A DNA stretch of 64,000 nucleotides from Lachnospiraceae bacterium (GCA_015057005.1 SVFF01000010.1:1-64000); one strand, 5' to 3'. Positions 42,811-52,352 are shown, counted from the stretch's first letter. Translations and numbers: made by a program. The notes: a model not told the origin generated them from the letters alone.

Positions 42811-44169
42811 TTATTCTGCATATTTGTAGTGAATAAAGGCTCCAAATTCGCGTTCGCTCTGTAAAAAGCCTGCGGCAGCTGCCCCGAAGAGTGCGGCGCC
42901 CAGGGCAGCTTCTTCTGAGGCACCGGAGATCAGCACGGGCAGACCGAACATTTCCTCCAGAATGTGCTTCAGGATAGCGATGCGCTGGATAGCGTTGCCG
43001 GAGGCAACGATGGTTTTCTTGGCCGGCAGTTCTTCTTTCAGAAGATCGTACAGTTCCCTGCACATACCGTAGAGAAATCCCAGAATCAATTGACCGGGAG
43101 TGAAATTTTCGGTGGTGATGCCAAGGATGGAGCCTGTGCTTGCGGGATTGTGGCGCTGGCCCCGGAAATAAGTGTTTACGGCAAGGGGCGTTTTGTGGGC
43201 ATGGTAGGTCTCGTATGCCAGCCGGTTCATGGTGTCGTACTGGGAAATTGCGGAAGTTCCGGATGCAGCTGCGTATGCCCGGAAGAAGGTTTCCAACAGC
43301 GCATAGGATGCACCGCCGCACAGGGCAGAACCGCAAATAATATTTCGATTTTTGACCAACGGACGGATCTCCAGAGCTTCAGGTGAAGTGGCCCGGGTGG
43401 TAACTGCGGAAATCTGGCTGCCTGTGCCAATATTGACCAGGACGCTGCCTTCAATATCTTTCATGGAGCCTAAAAAACTTGCCTGATTGTCACCGATGGC
43501 TACGGCAACGGGAATGCCCTTGTAGTGGCCACAGAGGCAAAAGTCTTCTGTGATTTCCGGTAAAAGAAGGTCCGTCATGCCGAGGGCATCAAGCACCGGT
43601 GTTTTAAAGCTTTTATCGATATGATCAAAGAGTCCGAAGCTGGCCGCAACGGAGGTGTGCATCAAAGGGCTCTTGCGGCCTGTCAGCTGCATACCCACGT
43701 AGTCCATGATGCTGCAGAATGAATGGGCTTCTTGTGGCACCAATCCATTTTGTATATTGTAGAAGTGGGTTGCCAGGCCGTAACCGGCAGCAATCTTTTC
43801 GCCGCTCAATTCCTGAATGCGACCGCAATAGGTCTGTTGACCGTCCCATATACGTTCTGCTCGTTTGTCCTGCCAGTTCATCAAAGGCGATACGGCAAGT
43901 CCATCCTGATCCACATAGAGGATACCGTGCATCTGGCCGGTAAGACCGATGACCTGTATGGCGGGATATTTTGCAAGGATCCGGTCAAGCAGACTATAGG
44001 ACTCTGCCAGAATCAGGGAAGCATCCTGCTGTGAGAAATCCTGTTCCCTGCAAGCAACAGGATAGTGGTAAGGTATGGTAAAGGATTCCACTTGACTGTG
44101 GGATTCTTCATTGATAACAGTGGCACTGATGGATGTGGTGCCAATGTCAAGGCCGATGAAATATTGCAT
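42811..44169 (-). CDS. FGGY-family carbohydrate kinase (sedoheptulokinase-like)
   Basis: I start at the ATG that follows GGAGGATCCTC, for 452 residues. The phosphate-binding DIGTTSISATV, GLTGQMHGILYV, MNWQDKR and the second ATP motif NIGTGSQ and GSALCGGASYALLE are visible. The GQMHG-NWQD pattern points to sedoheptulokinase or a related ketose kinase. It phosphorylates an imported sugar in the cytosol. The exact sugar cannot be set from sequence. Confidence 0.88.
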   Translation of the reverse strand: MQYFIGLDIGTTSISATVINEESHSQVESFTIPYHYPVACREQDFSQQDASLILAESYSLLDRILAKYPAIQVIGLTGQMHGILYVDQDGLAVSPLMNWQDKRAERIWDGQQTYCGRIQELSGEKIAAGYGLATHFYNIQNGLVPQEAHSFCSIMDYVGMQLTGRKSPLMHTSVAASFGLFDHIDKSFKTPVLDALGMTDLLLPEITEDFCLCGHYKGIPVAVAIGDNQASFLGSMKDIEGSVLVNIGTGSQISAVTTRATSPEALEIRPLVKNRNIICGSALCGGASYALLETFFRAYAAASGTSAISQYDTMNRLAYETYHAHKTPLAVNTYFRGQRHNPASTGSILGITTENFTPGQLILGFLYGMCRELYDLLKEELPAKKTIVASGNAIQRIAILKHILEEMFGLPVLISGASEEAALGAALFGAAAAGFLQSEREFGAFIHYKYAE

Positions 44170-44343
44170 GAGGATCCTCCTTTTTATGATGCCCTTTCGA
44201 AACGGTCTGTCGGAAAACAAATAATACAGCTTACAGGTTCATTATATCTATTCTTCATCAGGAACACAATTCTGAAAAAAGGGATTTTTATGATAGGTAC
44301 CGGGATCCGCGTCAGGCTGTTAGGCAAAACACCGGGCAAATTC

Positions 44344-44372
44344 TTGCATAACCCAGCAGGGTTTGTTATAAT
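44344..44372 (+). promoter_or_regulatory. Promoter of the thrE operon and its structured leader
   Basis: TTGCAT at 44344, a 17-base spacer and TATAAT at 44367. Transcription would begin right at the first hairpin of element B. Confidence 0.78.
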
Positions 44373-44380
44373 GTACGCGA

Positions 44381-44640
44381 GCCGAAAACCAAGCGACGCG
44401 AAGCGGCATTTGGTTTTCGGCCGCGATAACGAGCAGACGGTGCCGCGAAGCGGAACGAAGAGCGCGTCAGCGCGCGTCTGCGAGTCAGGAGAAGCGGGCC
44501 AACTGCGAAGTAAACCAAGCGACGCGAAGCGGCATTTGGTTTTCGGCCGCAATAACGAGCAGACGGTGCCGCGAAGCGGAACGGAGAGCGCGTCAGCGCG
44601 CTTCTGCGAGTCAGGAGAAGTCGGAGTGCCGCGAAGGCGG
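44381..44640 (+). repeat. Structured leader element B, copies 2 and 3 in tandem
   Basis: Two copies of about 115 bases (44381-44495 and 44512-44620) fill the 5' leader. Copy 2 has hairpin GCCGAAAACCAA/TTGGTTTTCGGC, then AACGAGCAGACG, inner hairpins CCGC/GCGG and GCGC/GCGC, closed by CGTCTGC. Copy 3 repeats this with a shortened first hairpin. Both match the leader at 24127-24272 in order and spacing, with compensatory changes. Confidence 0.75.
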
Positions 44641-44663
44641 CATGGAAATAGAAAGGTATAAAA

Positions 44664-45425
44664 ATGATGACGGAAGAATTACTGCATGCGGTAATGGAAA
44701 TTGCCCAGCAGATGATAGAAGTAGGAGCGGAGATTCACAGAGTGGAAGAGAGCGTGACCCGGGTGTGTAATGCCTATGGGGTAAAACGTGTGGATGTTTA
44801 TGCCACCACCTCCAACGTGATCGTATCTGTAGAGAATGGAGACGGGCAATTGTTTACCCAGACCAGGCGTATTCTCCAGACCGGCACGGACATAGAGCGC
44901 CTGGACCGGCTGAATTCTCTGGTGCGCAGTATGACAGCGAAAAAACTTTCGCTGGAAGATGTGCAGGTGTCTTTAAAGGAGATGGAAAAAACTCCCGTTT
45001 ATCCTCTGGGGGTCGTGATTCTTTTTTATGGTGTAATTGCCGGGTCCTTTTGCCTGTTTTTTGGCGGGCAGACCTTTGCCGAATGTCTGGTGGCCACCAT
45101 CACCGGATTTTTGGTGGGGATTATGTCATGGCTGGCTTCCAACTTTATGGGAAATAAGCTGATGGGACGGTTTGTATGTTCTGCGGTTGCATCCATATCG
45201 GCATTTACCTGCTGTAAGCTGGGCCTTATTCCCAGTGTGGATAATGTCATCATAGGCAATATCATGTCCCTGATTCCCGGAATCGGTCTCACCAATTCCC
45301 TGCGGGATCTGTTTACAGGCAACAGTATTACAGGAATTCTGCGTTCCATTGAGGCCTTGCTCCTGGCGGTGGCCATTGCGGGCGGATATATTCTGACAGC
45401 GTATTTGTTTGGAGGTGTACTGTAA
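44664..45425 (+). CDS. Threonine/serine exporter, N-terminal half (ThrE/DUF1212)
   Basis: The protein has 253 residues. Residues 1-115 form the soluble DUF1212 domain (AEIHRVEESVTRVCNAYG, VDVYATTSNVIVSV). About five membrane helices follow. In split ThrE-type exporters this half pairs with a second small membrane protein, which here is encoded next with an overlapping TAATG. Export of threonine or serine is a family-level prediction. Confidence 0.88.
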   Translation: MMTEELLHAVMEIAQQMIEVGAEIHRVEESVTRVCNAYGVKRVDVYATTSNVIVSVENGDGQLFTQTRRILQTGTDIERLDRLNSLVRSMTAKKLSLEDVQVSLKEMEKTPVYPLGVVILFYGVIAGSFCLFFGGQTFAECLVATITGFLVGIMSWLASNFMGNKLMGRFVCSAVASISAFTCCKLGLIPSVDNVIIGNIMSLIPGIGLTNSLRDLFTGNSITGILRSIEALLLAVAIAGGYILTAYLFGGVL

Positions 45426-45868
45426 TGGATGTGGTAGGAGGAATTGTTCAGGTGCTGGCATCTTTTTGCGGCACATTGGGTTTTGGTTTTTTGTTTAATA
45501 TCAGGGGGAAAAAGTTATTGTTTGCGGCCTTGGGAGGTATGCTGGCCTGGATGATCTTTTTGGTATTGGGCGTAGTGATCGAAGGGGAAGTGCTCAGATA
45601 TTTCATTGTATCGGTGGTAATATCGGTGTATGCGGAAGTGCTGGCACGTCTGTTAAAGACACCGGCTACTACCTTTTGTATCGTATCCCTGGTACCGCTG
45701 ATCCCGGGAAGCGGGCTGTACTATTCCATGGCCTACGGCCTCAGTGGTGATTTTGTAAGTTTTGCTGCGAAGGCAATTTATACATTGGAATTGGCGGCAG
45801 CCCTGTCTCTGGGCATTGTGTTGGTGACTGCCTTTACCAAGCAACTGCCCGGTGCGAGAAGAAAATAA
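45425..45868 (+). CDS. Threonine/serine exporter, C-terminal half (DUF3815)
   Basis: A 147-residue protein with four to five hydrophobic segments and the typical VPLIPGSGLYYSM motif of the DUF3815 half of split ThrE exporters. Its start overlaps the stop of the first half by one base, so the two subunits should be made together. Confidence 0.88.
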   Translation: MDVVGGIVQVLASFCGTLGFGFLFNIRGKKLLFAALGGMLAWMIFLVLGVVIEGEVLRYFIVSVVISVYAEVLARLLKTPATTFCIVSLVPLIPGSGLYYSMAYGLSGDFVSFAAKAIYTLELAAALSLGIVLVTAFTKQLPGARRK

Positions 45869-45939
45869 GACATCGAAAAGCGGGAACACAGTATGTAACC
45901 GGGACTGAATGTGAAAAAGAAAATGGAACAAGGAACAAG

Positions 45940-45968
45940 AAAAGAGGGTGCCAACTGCACCCTCTTTT
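45940..45968. terminator. Bidirectional terminator
   Basis: A perfect stem AAAAGAGGGTGC / GCACCCTCTTTT between the convergent thrE and membrane-protein genes. Confidence 0.9.
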
Positions 45969-45992
45969 CAATTGCGCCGATTGGCGCAGAGT

Positions 45993-46754
45993 TTATTCTT
46001 CTACTGTTTCGTATGCATCACCGGTATCTACTTCGTCGGTTACAACATCGGTGATGTCATCACGCTTTGCACAGAAAGAGCAAAGACGTGTGCGGTTAGC
46101 TGCGATAGCCTGCTCAACAGTACCGTATGTAAGAGTGTCGGACTGGTTCAGAGCCTGGCAGTCATCGTGTGTGTGGTATACTTTACCGAAAGGACTCCAG
46201 TAAACATCATCTTCGATGGCATCGATAGCAGCCTGCTGCATTTCCTCACTGACGGGATTAAAGTCGTAGCTTGCAACGCCGCCGATAAGCATTGCGATGA
46301 TAGCAACAACTACAGCAATAGTCTTGGTCTTCTTGTCTGTTTCCTTGTTGGTAAGAGCCAGGATCACAAAAGGAATGAAACATACTGCGCAGACGATCAC
46401 GCCCATGTTGTTCCACAGCCAGAAGAGAAGTTTGTTCTTTTCGCTGGCGGGTTTGATGCGGTTGGCTTTCTTCCAGAGCTGGGAGCCGATGATAACAAAA
46501 ACAAGGTCAAGCACCAGTGCTGCGATCAACTGGTAAAGGCTGGGCATGAAAGTCCAGTTCACAGTGCCGTTGAGGATCAGGATTGCAAGGATTTCAAGCC
46601 CCAGGGCTACTACCCAAAGACCGACAGCGCCTGCACGTAAGCCACCTGCGTTACCAACAGGTTTTGCAGCCTTCTTGGTGGTCTTGCGGGAACCTGCTTT
46701 TACTTCCGAACCGGTATCGGCGGAAACGATTTTCTTTTTCTTTTTCTCTGCCAT
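45993..46754 (-). CDS. Membrane protein with C-terminal Ada-like zinc-binding motif
   Basis: The protein has 253 residues. A lysine-rich N-terminus (about 35 residues) is followed by four hydrophobic segments. Residues about 190-235 (VYWSPFGKVYHTHDDC, then LCSFCAK) carry a His/Cys pattern like the metal-binding domains that resemble Ada. The function is unknown; the layout suggests the metal-binding tail faces one side of the membrane. Confidence 0.65.
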   Translation of the reverse strand: MAEKKKKKIVSADTGSEVKAGSRKTTKKAAKPVGNAGGLRAGAVGLWVVALGLEILAILILNGTVNWTFMPSLYQLIAALVLDLVFVIIGSQLWKKANRIKPASEKNKLLFWLWNNMGVIVCAVCFIPFVILALTNKETDKKTKTIAVVVAIIAMLIGGVASYDFNPVSEEMQQAAIDAIEDDVYWSPFGKVYHTHDDCQALNQSDTLTYGTVEQAIAANRTRLCSFCAKRDDITDVVTDEVDTGDAYETVEE

Positions 46755-47123
46755 AACATAATCTCCTAAAACTGTTATTTTGATACAAATATATTAATTA
46801 TTATACCTTTTTTGAGGTATTACGCAATAGTTTTTGGAGAATATTATTGATTTTTCCGGAGAAGAGAAAGAAGCTCTTTGCAAATCAATTCCTTTTCTGC
46901 CTGCAAGATTTTTTCCATGGAAAAGCCTCCGGATCTGCACAGCAGCCAGCAGCGTAACGGCCGGAAGGGACGGATGGATAGAGACTCAACTTTCCGTAGA
47001 GTGCAAAGAAACAAAAGTGGTTCGGACCTGAATTTACTCTCAGAAAAGTAGGTTGCCCATTTCGGTTTTTAAAGGTAAAATATTCTCAGAATGCAACTGA
47101 TACAAAAGAAAGAGGAGGCTGCT
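46755..47123. other. Intergenic region with promoter of the HTH-PfkB gene
   Basis: No gene is supported. TTGCCC at 47053, a 17-base spacer and TAAAAT at 47076 form a likely promoter for the kinase gene. The 300 bases upstream show only weak inverted repeats, such as CGGAGAAG with complementary stretches. Confidence 0.5.
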
Positions 47124-48338
47124 ATGGACGCGAAAAGTATCGGCAATACAATTGCCAAATTGCGAAAAAAGAACGGCATGACACAGCTGGCTCTGGCCAA
47201 CAAGCTGGATGTCAGTGACAAAGCGGTGAGCAAGTGGGAGAGTGGACAGGGATATCCCGATATCTCAGTATTTCCCAGACTGGCTGCACTGTTCGGCGTA
47301 TCCATCGATTACCTGATGCTGGGTGAAAAGAAGGGAATTGCCATTGCCGGAAACATGATTGTAGATATTGTGAAAAATATCGATAGTTATCCCCAGTTGG
47401 GTATGTTGTCCTATGTGTCTGATATGTCTATGGCAGTAGGCGGCTGTGCTCCCAATACCGCTATCAACCTGGTAAAGATCGACAGAAGTATCCCTGTCAG
47501 CGCTATGGGTAAGGTGGGAACGGATGACAACGGCAGATATATTATTTCCCAGCTTTTAAGAAACGGTATCAATGTGGACGGCATTACTTATTCTCAGGAT
47601 GAGCCTACCAGCTTTACAGATGTAATGAGCATGCCCTCCGGTGAGCGTACTTTCTTTAACAAAAAGGGTGCAAACTCTGAGTTCGCTCCTGCAGATATTG
47701 ACCTGGATTCCCTGAATTGCGATCTGCTGCACATCGGCTATATTCTGCTGTTGGATCAGTTCGACGCAGAAGATGAGCAGTACGGCACTGTAATGGCAAG
47801 ATTTCTTCATGACGTGCAGGCAAAGGGCATTAAGACCTCTATCGATGTAGTAAGCGACAATAACGCAGATTACGGCAAGATGATCATTCCTGCCCTGAAG
47901 TATTGTAACTATGCAATTATGAACGAGATCGAGAGCTGCCGCATCTGGAACCTGGATCCCCGCCTGGAGGATGGCAGACTGAACTTTGATAATATTAAGA
48001 CTGCCATGGCAAATATGATTGCAGCAGGCGTGGCAGAAAAGGTAGTCATCCACAGCAAGGAAGCCTCCTTTGCTATGGATGCCAAGACAGGTGAGTTTGT
48101 GGCGGTTCCTTCCCTGAAGATTCCTTCTGAGGAGATCAAGGGCAGTGTTGGCGCCGGTGATGCGTTCTGCGCAGCAAGCTTGTATGCCATTTATAATAAT
48201 TTCTCCGACAGACAGCTGCTGGAGTTTGCTTCTGCAGCGGCAGCCTGCAACTTGTTCGCAGCCAATTCTGTGGACGGCATGCGCACCAAGAACGAGATCA
48301 TGAAGATGGAAGAGCAGTACGGCAGACTGCAGTTATAA
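47124..48338 (+). CDS. HTH (Xre) - PfkB sugar kinase fusion
   Basis: From ATG 47124 (GAGGAGG upstream) the product has 404 residues. Residues 5-65 are a Cro/C1 helix-turn-helix (KLRKKNGMTQLALANKLDVSD). Residues 75-400 are a PfkB/ribokinase-type kinase with GGCAPNTAINLV near the sugar site and the catalytic GSVGAGDAF. The gene is followed 38 bases later by a class II aldolase, so a sugar phosphate made here is probably cleaved there. The DNA-binding part suggests a kinase that reports substrate status to transcription. Confidence 0.88.
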   Translation: MDAKSIGNTIAKLRKKNGMTQLALANKLDVSDKAVSKWESGQGYPDISVFPRLAALFGVSIDYLMLGEKKGIAIAGNMIVDIVKNIDSYPQLGMLSYVSDMSMAVGGCAPNTAINLVKIDRSIPVSAMGKVGTDDNGRYIISQLLRNGINVDGITYSQDEPTSFTDVMSMPSGERTFFNKKGANSEFAPADIDLDSLNCDLLHIGYILLLDQFDAEDEQYGTVMARFLHDVQAKGIKTSIDVVSDNNADYGKMIIPALKYCNYAIMNEIESCRIWNLDPRLEDGRLNFDNIKTAMANMIAAGVAEKVVIHSKEASFAMDAKTGEFVAVPSLKIPSEEIKGSVGAGDAFCAASLYAIYNNFSDRQLLEFASAAAACNLFAANSVDGMRTKNEIMKMEEQYGRLQL

Positions 48339-48376
48339 ATTTAAGATGATAATAAAAGAAAGGTTGGTAATTAATT

Positions 48377-49204
48377 ATGCTGGTTAACATGAAAGATATT
48401 TTGGCTGATGCACAGAAAAATCACTATGCAGTAGGTTTGTTCAACACGATTGATACTGATATGCTGGAGGCTGTTATTGCAGCTGCAGAGGAACTGCGTT
48501 CCCCTGTTATCATCGGTACCGCAGAGGTTCTGCTGCCTTACGGTGAACTGAAACTGATCGCTCCCTCCCTGATCGCAGCAGCAAAGAGAGCAACTGTTCC
48601 CGTTGTAGTTCACTACGATCACGGTCTGACCTTTGAACGCTGCATGGAAGCACTTCAGCTTGGTTTCTCCAGTATCATGTTTGACGGTTCTGCAGGCGAT
48701 GCAGAGGAGAACCTGAAAAATACTGCTCAGATGGTAAAGATCGCACATGCTATGGGCGCTACCATCGAGGGTGAGATCGGTCATGTAGGACAGGCTGATT
48801 GCTGCGATAACGATGTAACTGATATGTACACTACTCCCGAAGAGGCACTGGCTTTTGTAGAGGCTACCGGTGTTGATGCACTGGCAGTTGCAATCGGTAC
48901 CGCTCACGGTGCATACAAGACCAAACCCAGACTGGACATCGAGAGACTGGAAGCTATCAGAGCCAAGGTAGATACTCCCCTGGTACTGCACGGCGGTTCC
49001 GGACTGTCCGATGATGATTTCAGAAACACTATCAAGAGCGGTATTGCCAAGATGAACATCTTCACCGACCTGTGCATCGCAGGTGCAAATGCAGTAAAGG
49101 ACAATAACGGTGATTACCTGACCACCAGAAACATCAAGGTGGAGGCAATCAAGAAGGCTGTTATGGAGAAGATGATGCTGTTCGGTTCCAACGGCAGATA
49201 TTAA
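48377..49204 (+). CDS. Class II ketose-bisphosphate aldolase
   Basis: The protein has 275 residues, typical of FbaA/GatY/KbaY/IolJ-like zinc aldolases. Zinc ligands lie in VHYDHG, GEIGHVGQ, GTAHGAY and LHGGSG. It cleaves a ketose 1,6-bisphosphate into dihydroxyacetone phosphate and an aldehyde. Its position after the HTH-PfkB kinase suggests tagatose-, fructose- or deoxy-gluconate-type substrates. Confidence 0.9.
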   Translation: MLVNMKDILADAQKNHYAVGLFNTIDTDMLEAVIAAAEELRSPVIIGTAEVLLPYGELKLIAPSLIAAAKRATVPVVVHYDHGLTFERCMEALQLGFSSIMFDGSAGDAEENLKNTAQMVKIAHAMGATIEGEIGHVGQADCCDNDVTDMYTTPEEALAFVEATGVDALAVAIGTAHGAYKTKPRLDIERLEAIRAKVDTPLVLHGGSGLSDDDFRNTIKSGIAKMNIFTDLCIAGANAVKDNNGDYLTTRNIKVEAIKKAVMEKMMLFGSNGRY

Positions 49205-49225
49205 TTTCGTTTGAAGAGTTTACAG

Positions 49226-49262
49226 AGCGCCCGGTGTTTTTAGAAACATCGGGTGCTTTTTT
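49226..49262 (+). terminator. Terminator of the kinase-aldolase operon
   Basis: Stem CCCGGTGTTT / AAACATCGGG with flanking GC pairs, followed by TTTTTT. Confidence 0.88.
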
Positions 49263-49357
49263 GGGTCTTGCAATGACGGCGAGGTTGGAGTAGAATAAAA
49301 GTTGCGTTATTTTGCAAAATATTTTTTGATAAGCACAATAGCGGAAAGGAAGGACAG

Positions 49358-50842
49358 ATGAGACGACAGGGAATATTATTGCCGATTTCTTCCGTTCCGT
49401 CAAAGTACGGAATCGGTACCTTCGGCAGAGAAAGTTATCGTTTTGTAGATTTTTTGGAGAAATCAGGCAATAGATTGTGGCAGATTCTGCCGCTGGTGCC
49501 TGTAGGGAATGATGGTTCTCCTTATAGGTCCGAATCTACTTTTGCAGGCAATGTGTTTTTTATTGATCCCGAGCTTTTGATCGAGGAAGGGCTTCTGACC
49601 AGAGAGGAATGTGATTCCTTCGATTTCGGTGACAATGACCGTGCTGTGGATTATATTAAGATGGGAGAGTCCAGAGAAAAGCTTCTGCGTATAGCCTGGA
49701 ATCGTGCCCGTGAGAAGGAACTGGACAAAACTGCAGAGTATAAGGCATTTCTCAAGGAAAATGCCCTCTGGCTGGAGGACTATGCACTGTTTAGAGCCCT
49801 CAAGAATTATTTTGGCGGCGTAAGCTTCTTGGAGTGGGAGGATGATATCCGCCTGCGCAAGAAGACTGCTGTAAAGAAGTACAAAACACTTTTGGCGGAG
49901 GAAATTGCCTTCTGTCAGTATGAGCAGTATCTGTTCATGAAGCAGTGGAAGGAACTGAAGGACTATGCCAATGAAAGAGATATTGAAATCGTAGGCGATC
50001 TGCCTATTTACGTGGCGTTAGAGAGTGCGGACACCTGGGCAAATCCTGAGCTTTTCCAGCTGGATTCCAAGGGATATCCCACCGGCGTGGCAGGTGTTCC
50101 CCCCGATTATTTCTCTGCCACAGGACAGTTGTGGGGCAATCCCCTCTATGATTGGGACTACCACAAGGAGACCGGCTACGACTGGTGGATGCGCCGTATT
50201 GCCCATTGCTTTGAGCTTTATGATATGCTCAGAATCGATCATTTCAGAGCTTTTGATGAGTATTGGTATGTGCCTGCAGAGGATGATACTGCTATGAACG
50301 GTCATTGGGTACCCGGCCCCGGCTATGAGTTCTTTGAGATCATGGAGCAGAAGCTTGGCAAGAAGCAGGTGATCGCGGAGGATCTGGGCAGTCTGACTGA
50401 TACTGTGCTGGAACTCTTGGAAAAGACCGGTTATCCCGGTATGAAGATTCTGCAGTTTGCCTTTACGCCCGATGAAGAAAGTGCATATCTTCCCCACAAT
50501 CACATAAAGAACTGTATCGTATATACCGGCACTCATGACAACAACACTACCAGAGGCTGGGTGGACAGCATGTCCCCCGAGGAATTGCGTTATGTGCAGG
50601 AATATCTCAATGAGTGGGATTTCTGGGGACTGCATTGGCAGATCGTGCGCACTGCGTTGGCCAGTGTGGCAGATACAGCCATTATTCCCATGCAGGACTA
50701 TCTGGGACTGGGCAGCGATGCCAGAATGAATACCCCCTCCACTGTGGATGTCAACTGGAAGTGGCGTATGGGAACTGATGGCATGTCTGATGAGTTGGCG
50801 GCAAGTATTAAGAAGTTTGCTGTAAATTACAGAAGAATTTAA
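49358..50842 (+). CDS. malQ: 4-alpha-glucanotransferase (amylomaltase)
   Basis: The protein has 494 residues, standard GH77. It opens RRQGILLPISSVPSKYGIG and has the catalytic DMLRIDHFRAFDEYW nucleophile region, the acid/base IAEDLG and TGTHDNNTT. It transfers glucan segments between maltodextrins in the cytosol. It has its own terminator and no maltose transport genes nearby. Confidence 0.96.
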   Translation: MRRQGILLPISSVPSKYGIGTFGRESYRFVDFLEKSGNRLWQILPLVPVGNDGSPYRSESTFAGNVFFIDPELLIEEGLLTREECDSFDFGDNDRAVDYIKMGESREKLLRIAWNRAREKELDKTAEYKAFLKENALWLEDYALFRALKNYFGGVSFLEWEDDIRLRKKTAVKKYKTLLAEEIAFCQYEQYLFMKQWKELKDYANERDIEIVGDLPIYVALESADTWANPELFQLDSKGYPTGVAGVPPDYFSATGQLWGNPLYDWDYHKETGYDWWMRRIAHCFELYDMLRIDHFRAFDEYWYVPAEDDTAMNGHWVPGPGYEFFEIMEQKLGKKQVIAEDLGSLTDTVLELLEKTGYPGMKILQFAFTPDEESAYLPHNHIKNCIVYTGTHDNNTTRGWVDSMSPEELRYVQEYLNEWDFWGLHWQIVRTALASVADTAIIPMQDYLGLGSDARMNTPSTVDVNWKWRMGTDGMSDELAASIKKFAVNYRRI

Positions 50843-50860
50843 GATGTTAGTCAAATAAAG

Positions 50861-50892
50861 AAAAGTCCGAGGGGATCTCCTTCGGACTTTTT
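50861..50892 (+). terminator. Terminator of malQ
   Basis: Stem AAAAGTCCGA / TCGGACTTTTT. It also serves the convergent CYTH gene. Confidence 0.85.
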
Positions 50893-50917
50893 GTATATGG
50901 CAGAAACTGAGCTGCAA

Positions 50918-51409
50918 TTAAAACTGCTGCATTGCCATGTAGGAATTGTGGTATCTTTTGTCATAAGTCACTTCTTCATCGAACCAATCGGGAGGGAGGA
51001 ATGCATCAGCGGCCTCCGTGCTGCCGAATTCTACTTCTGCCATGATCAAAGGAGCAAAGGGGGGATCGAAAACATCCAGCTCAATGGTCAGGGTGTAGTC
51101 CTCAGGAGGAACGGGAAAGCCTTCCCTGAAGCCGGGAGAGCTTAGAGGGATCAGGTATCTTTTCTTGGAAATAATATTGCCGTCTGCTTTGGATAAAAGA
51201 TGATAGTAAGCCTGCTCGTTTAAGGGCAGGTTGCTCTCCTCCCTGGCCATCATGCCGCCTCCTTTGTAGGTCAGGTAGTAACGGTCATCCTCTCTGCGGA
51301 TACGGACCACGGGATTTACATTCAGATAAGCCTGCTCAATGCGATGAAAAGGGTATTGCTCCAGGTTTTCAGGGAGCGTTTTGAGGGTATATTTGCGTTC
51401 GATTTCCAT
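50918..51409 (-). CDS. CYTH-domain triphosphatase
   Basis: From the ATG after GGAGGCTTCT the product has 163 residues. It begins MEIERKY, the E-x-E-x-K signature of CYTH (triphosphate tunnel) proteins. Charged strand residues follow (VRIRREDDRYYLTYKG, LTIELDVFD, AEVEF). Members hydrolyse inorganic triphosphate or related compounds. The substrate here is not known. Confidence 0.9.
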   Translation of the reverse strand: MEIERKYTLKTLPENLEQYPFHRIEQAYLNVNPVVRIRREDDRYYLTYKGGGMMAREESNLPLNEQAYYHLLSKADGNIISKKRYLIPLSSPGFREGFPVPPEDYTLTIELDVFDPPFAPLIMAEVEFGSTEAADAFLPPDWFDEEVTYDKRYHNSYMAMQQF

Positions 51410-51506
51410 AGAAGCCTCCATTTCTGTGATGCAAATTTAAAAAGGAGTGACGCCGCCGGGATATCACTGCAAGCGGCATCAGGAGCCGAATCAGGGCATA
51501 AAGAAA

Positions 51507-51579
51507 TGGAGCATACGGGATTCGAACCCGTGACCTCCACACTGCCAGTGTGGCGCGCTCCCAACTGCGCTAATGCCCC
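51507..51579 (-). tRNA. tRNA-Ala (GGC)
   Basis: Minus-strand cloverleaf with acceptor stem GGGGCAT/ATGCTCC and anticodon loop CTGGCAG. Confidence 0.96.
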
Positions 51580-51587
51580 ATGGGACT

Positions 51588-51615
51588 AGTATATCATAAA
51601 GTGTGTAGAAATCAA
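51588..51615 (-). promoter_or_regulatory. Promoter of tRNA-Ala
   Basis: Minus strand: TTGATT (51615-51610), 16-base spacer, TATACT (51593-51588). Confidence 0.75.
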
Positions 51616-51776
51616 GAAAAATTTTTAAAAGCAATAAAAACAAAAATGCAAAACAAAATTGCAATCTTTTGGATTTCTGTGTATACTGAAGATGGCAGTT
51701 GTTCCTGCAGATGATCATGTTGGTTTCGCAGAAACAACTGCTGTGCCAGATAATTTGGGGAGAGGACGGTATTGGA

Positions 51777-52325
51777 ATGAGCAAAATTGCAGTTTTTTTT
51801 GCAGAAGGATATGAAGAGATAGAAGCGCTTACTGTGGTGGATATCTGCCGCAGAAGTAATATTGTGACAGACATGGTGTCTGTGACAGGAGAACCCAATG
51901 TGAAAGGTTCTCACGGCATTAACGTGGAGATGGACAAGATGCTTGCAAAGGTGGATTTTGCAGACTACGACGGCATCGTGCTGCCCGGCGGCATGCCCGG
52001 TACATTAGGGTTGGAAGCTTGTCAGGAACTGATGGAGCAGGTGGACGCTTTTTATGGGGAGGGCAAAATGGTGGCTGCTATCTGTGCGGCCCCCAGCATT
52101 TTCGGCCACAGAGGCATTTTAAAGGGAAGAAGAGCCTGCTGTTATCCCAGCTTTGAGAGCCATTTGGAAGGTGCAGAGGTGACTGCCGGTCCGGTAGAGG
52201 TTTCCGGGAATGTGATCACATCCAGAGGCATGGGCACAGCGATTCCGTTTGCGTTAGCTATCGTAGAGAAGTTCTGCGGTGCTGAAGCTGCGGAGGAGAT
52301 GGGCAAGTCCATCATTTGGAATTAG
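51777..52325 (+). CDS. DJ-1/PfpI family protein
   Basis: I start at ATG 51777 for 182 residues. The reactive cysteine is in AAICAAPSIFGH and its partner glutamate in FFAEGYEEIEAL. Members act as glyoxalase III, deglycase or chaperone-like proteins in the cytosol. The ribosome site is weak (GAGAGGACG about 11 bases upstream). Confidence 0.88.
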   Translation: MSKIAVFFAEGYEEIEALTVVDICRRSNIVTDMVSVTGEPNVKGSHGINVEMDKMLAKVDFADYDGIVLPGGMPGTLGLEACQELMEQVDAFYGEGKMVAAICAAPSIFGHRGILKGRRACCYPSFESHLEGAEVTAGPVEVSGNVITSRGMGTAIPFALAIVEKFCGAEAAEEMGKSIIWN

Positions 52326-52352
52326 AAGGGTAATAGAGTAATACAGCAGAAA

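Noticed and set aside
44184..44552. 122-codon minus-strand frame across the thrE leader
   Set aside because: It consists of reverse-translated palindromic repeats and crosses a promoter and hairpins.
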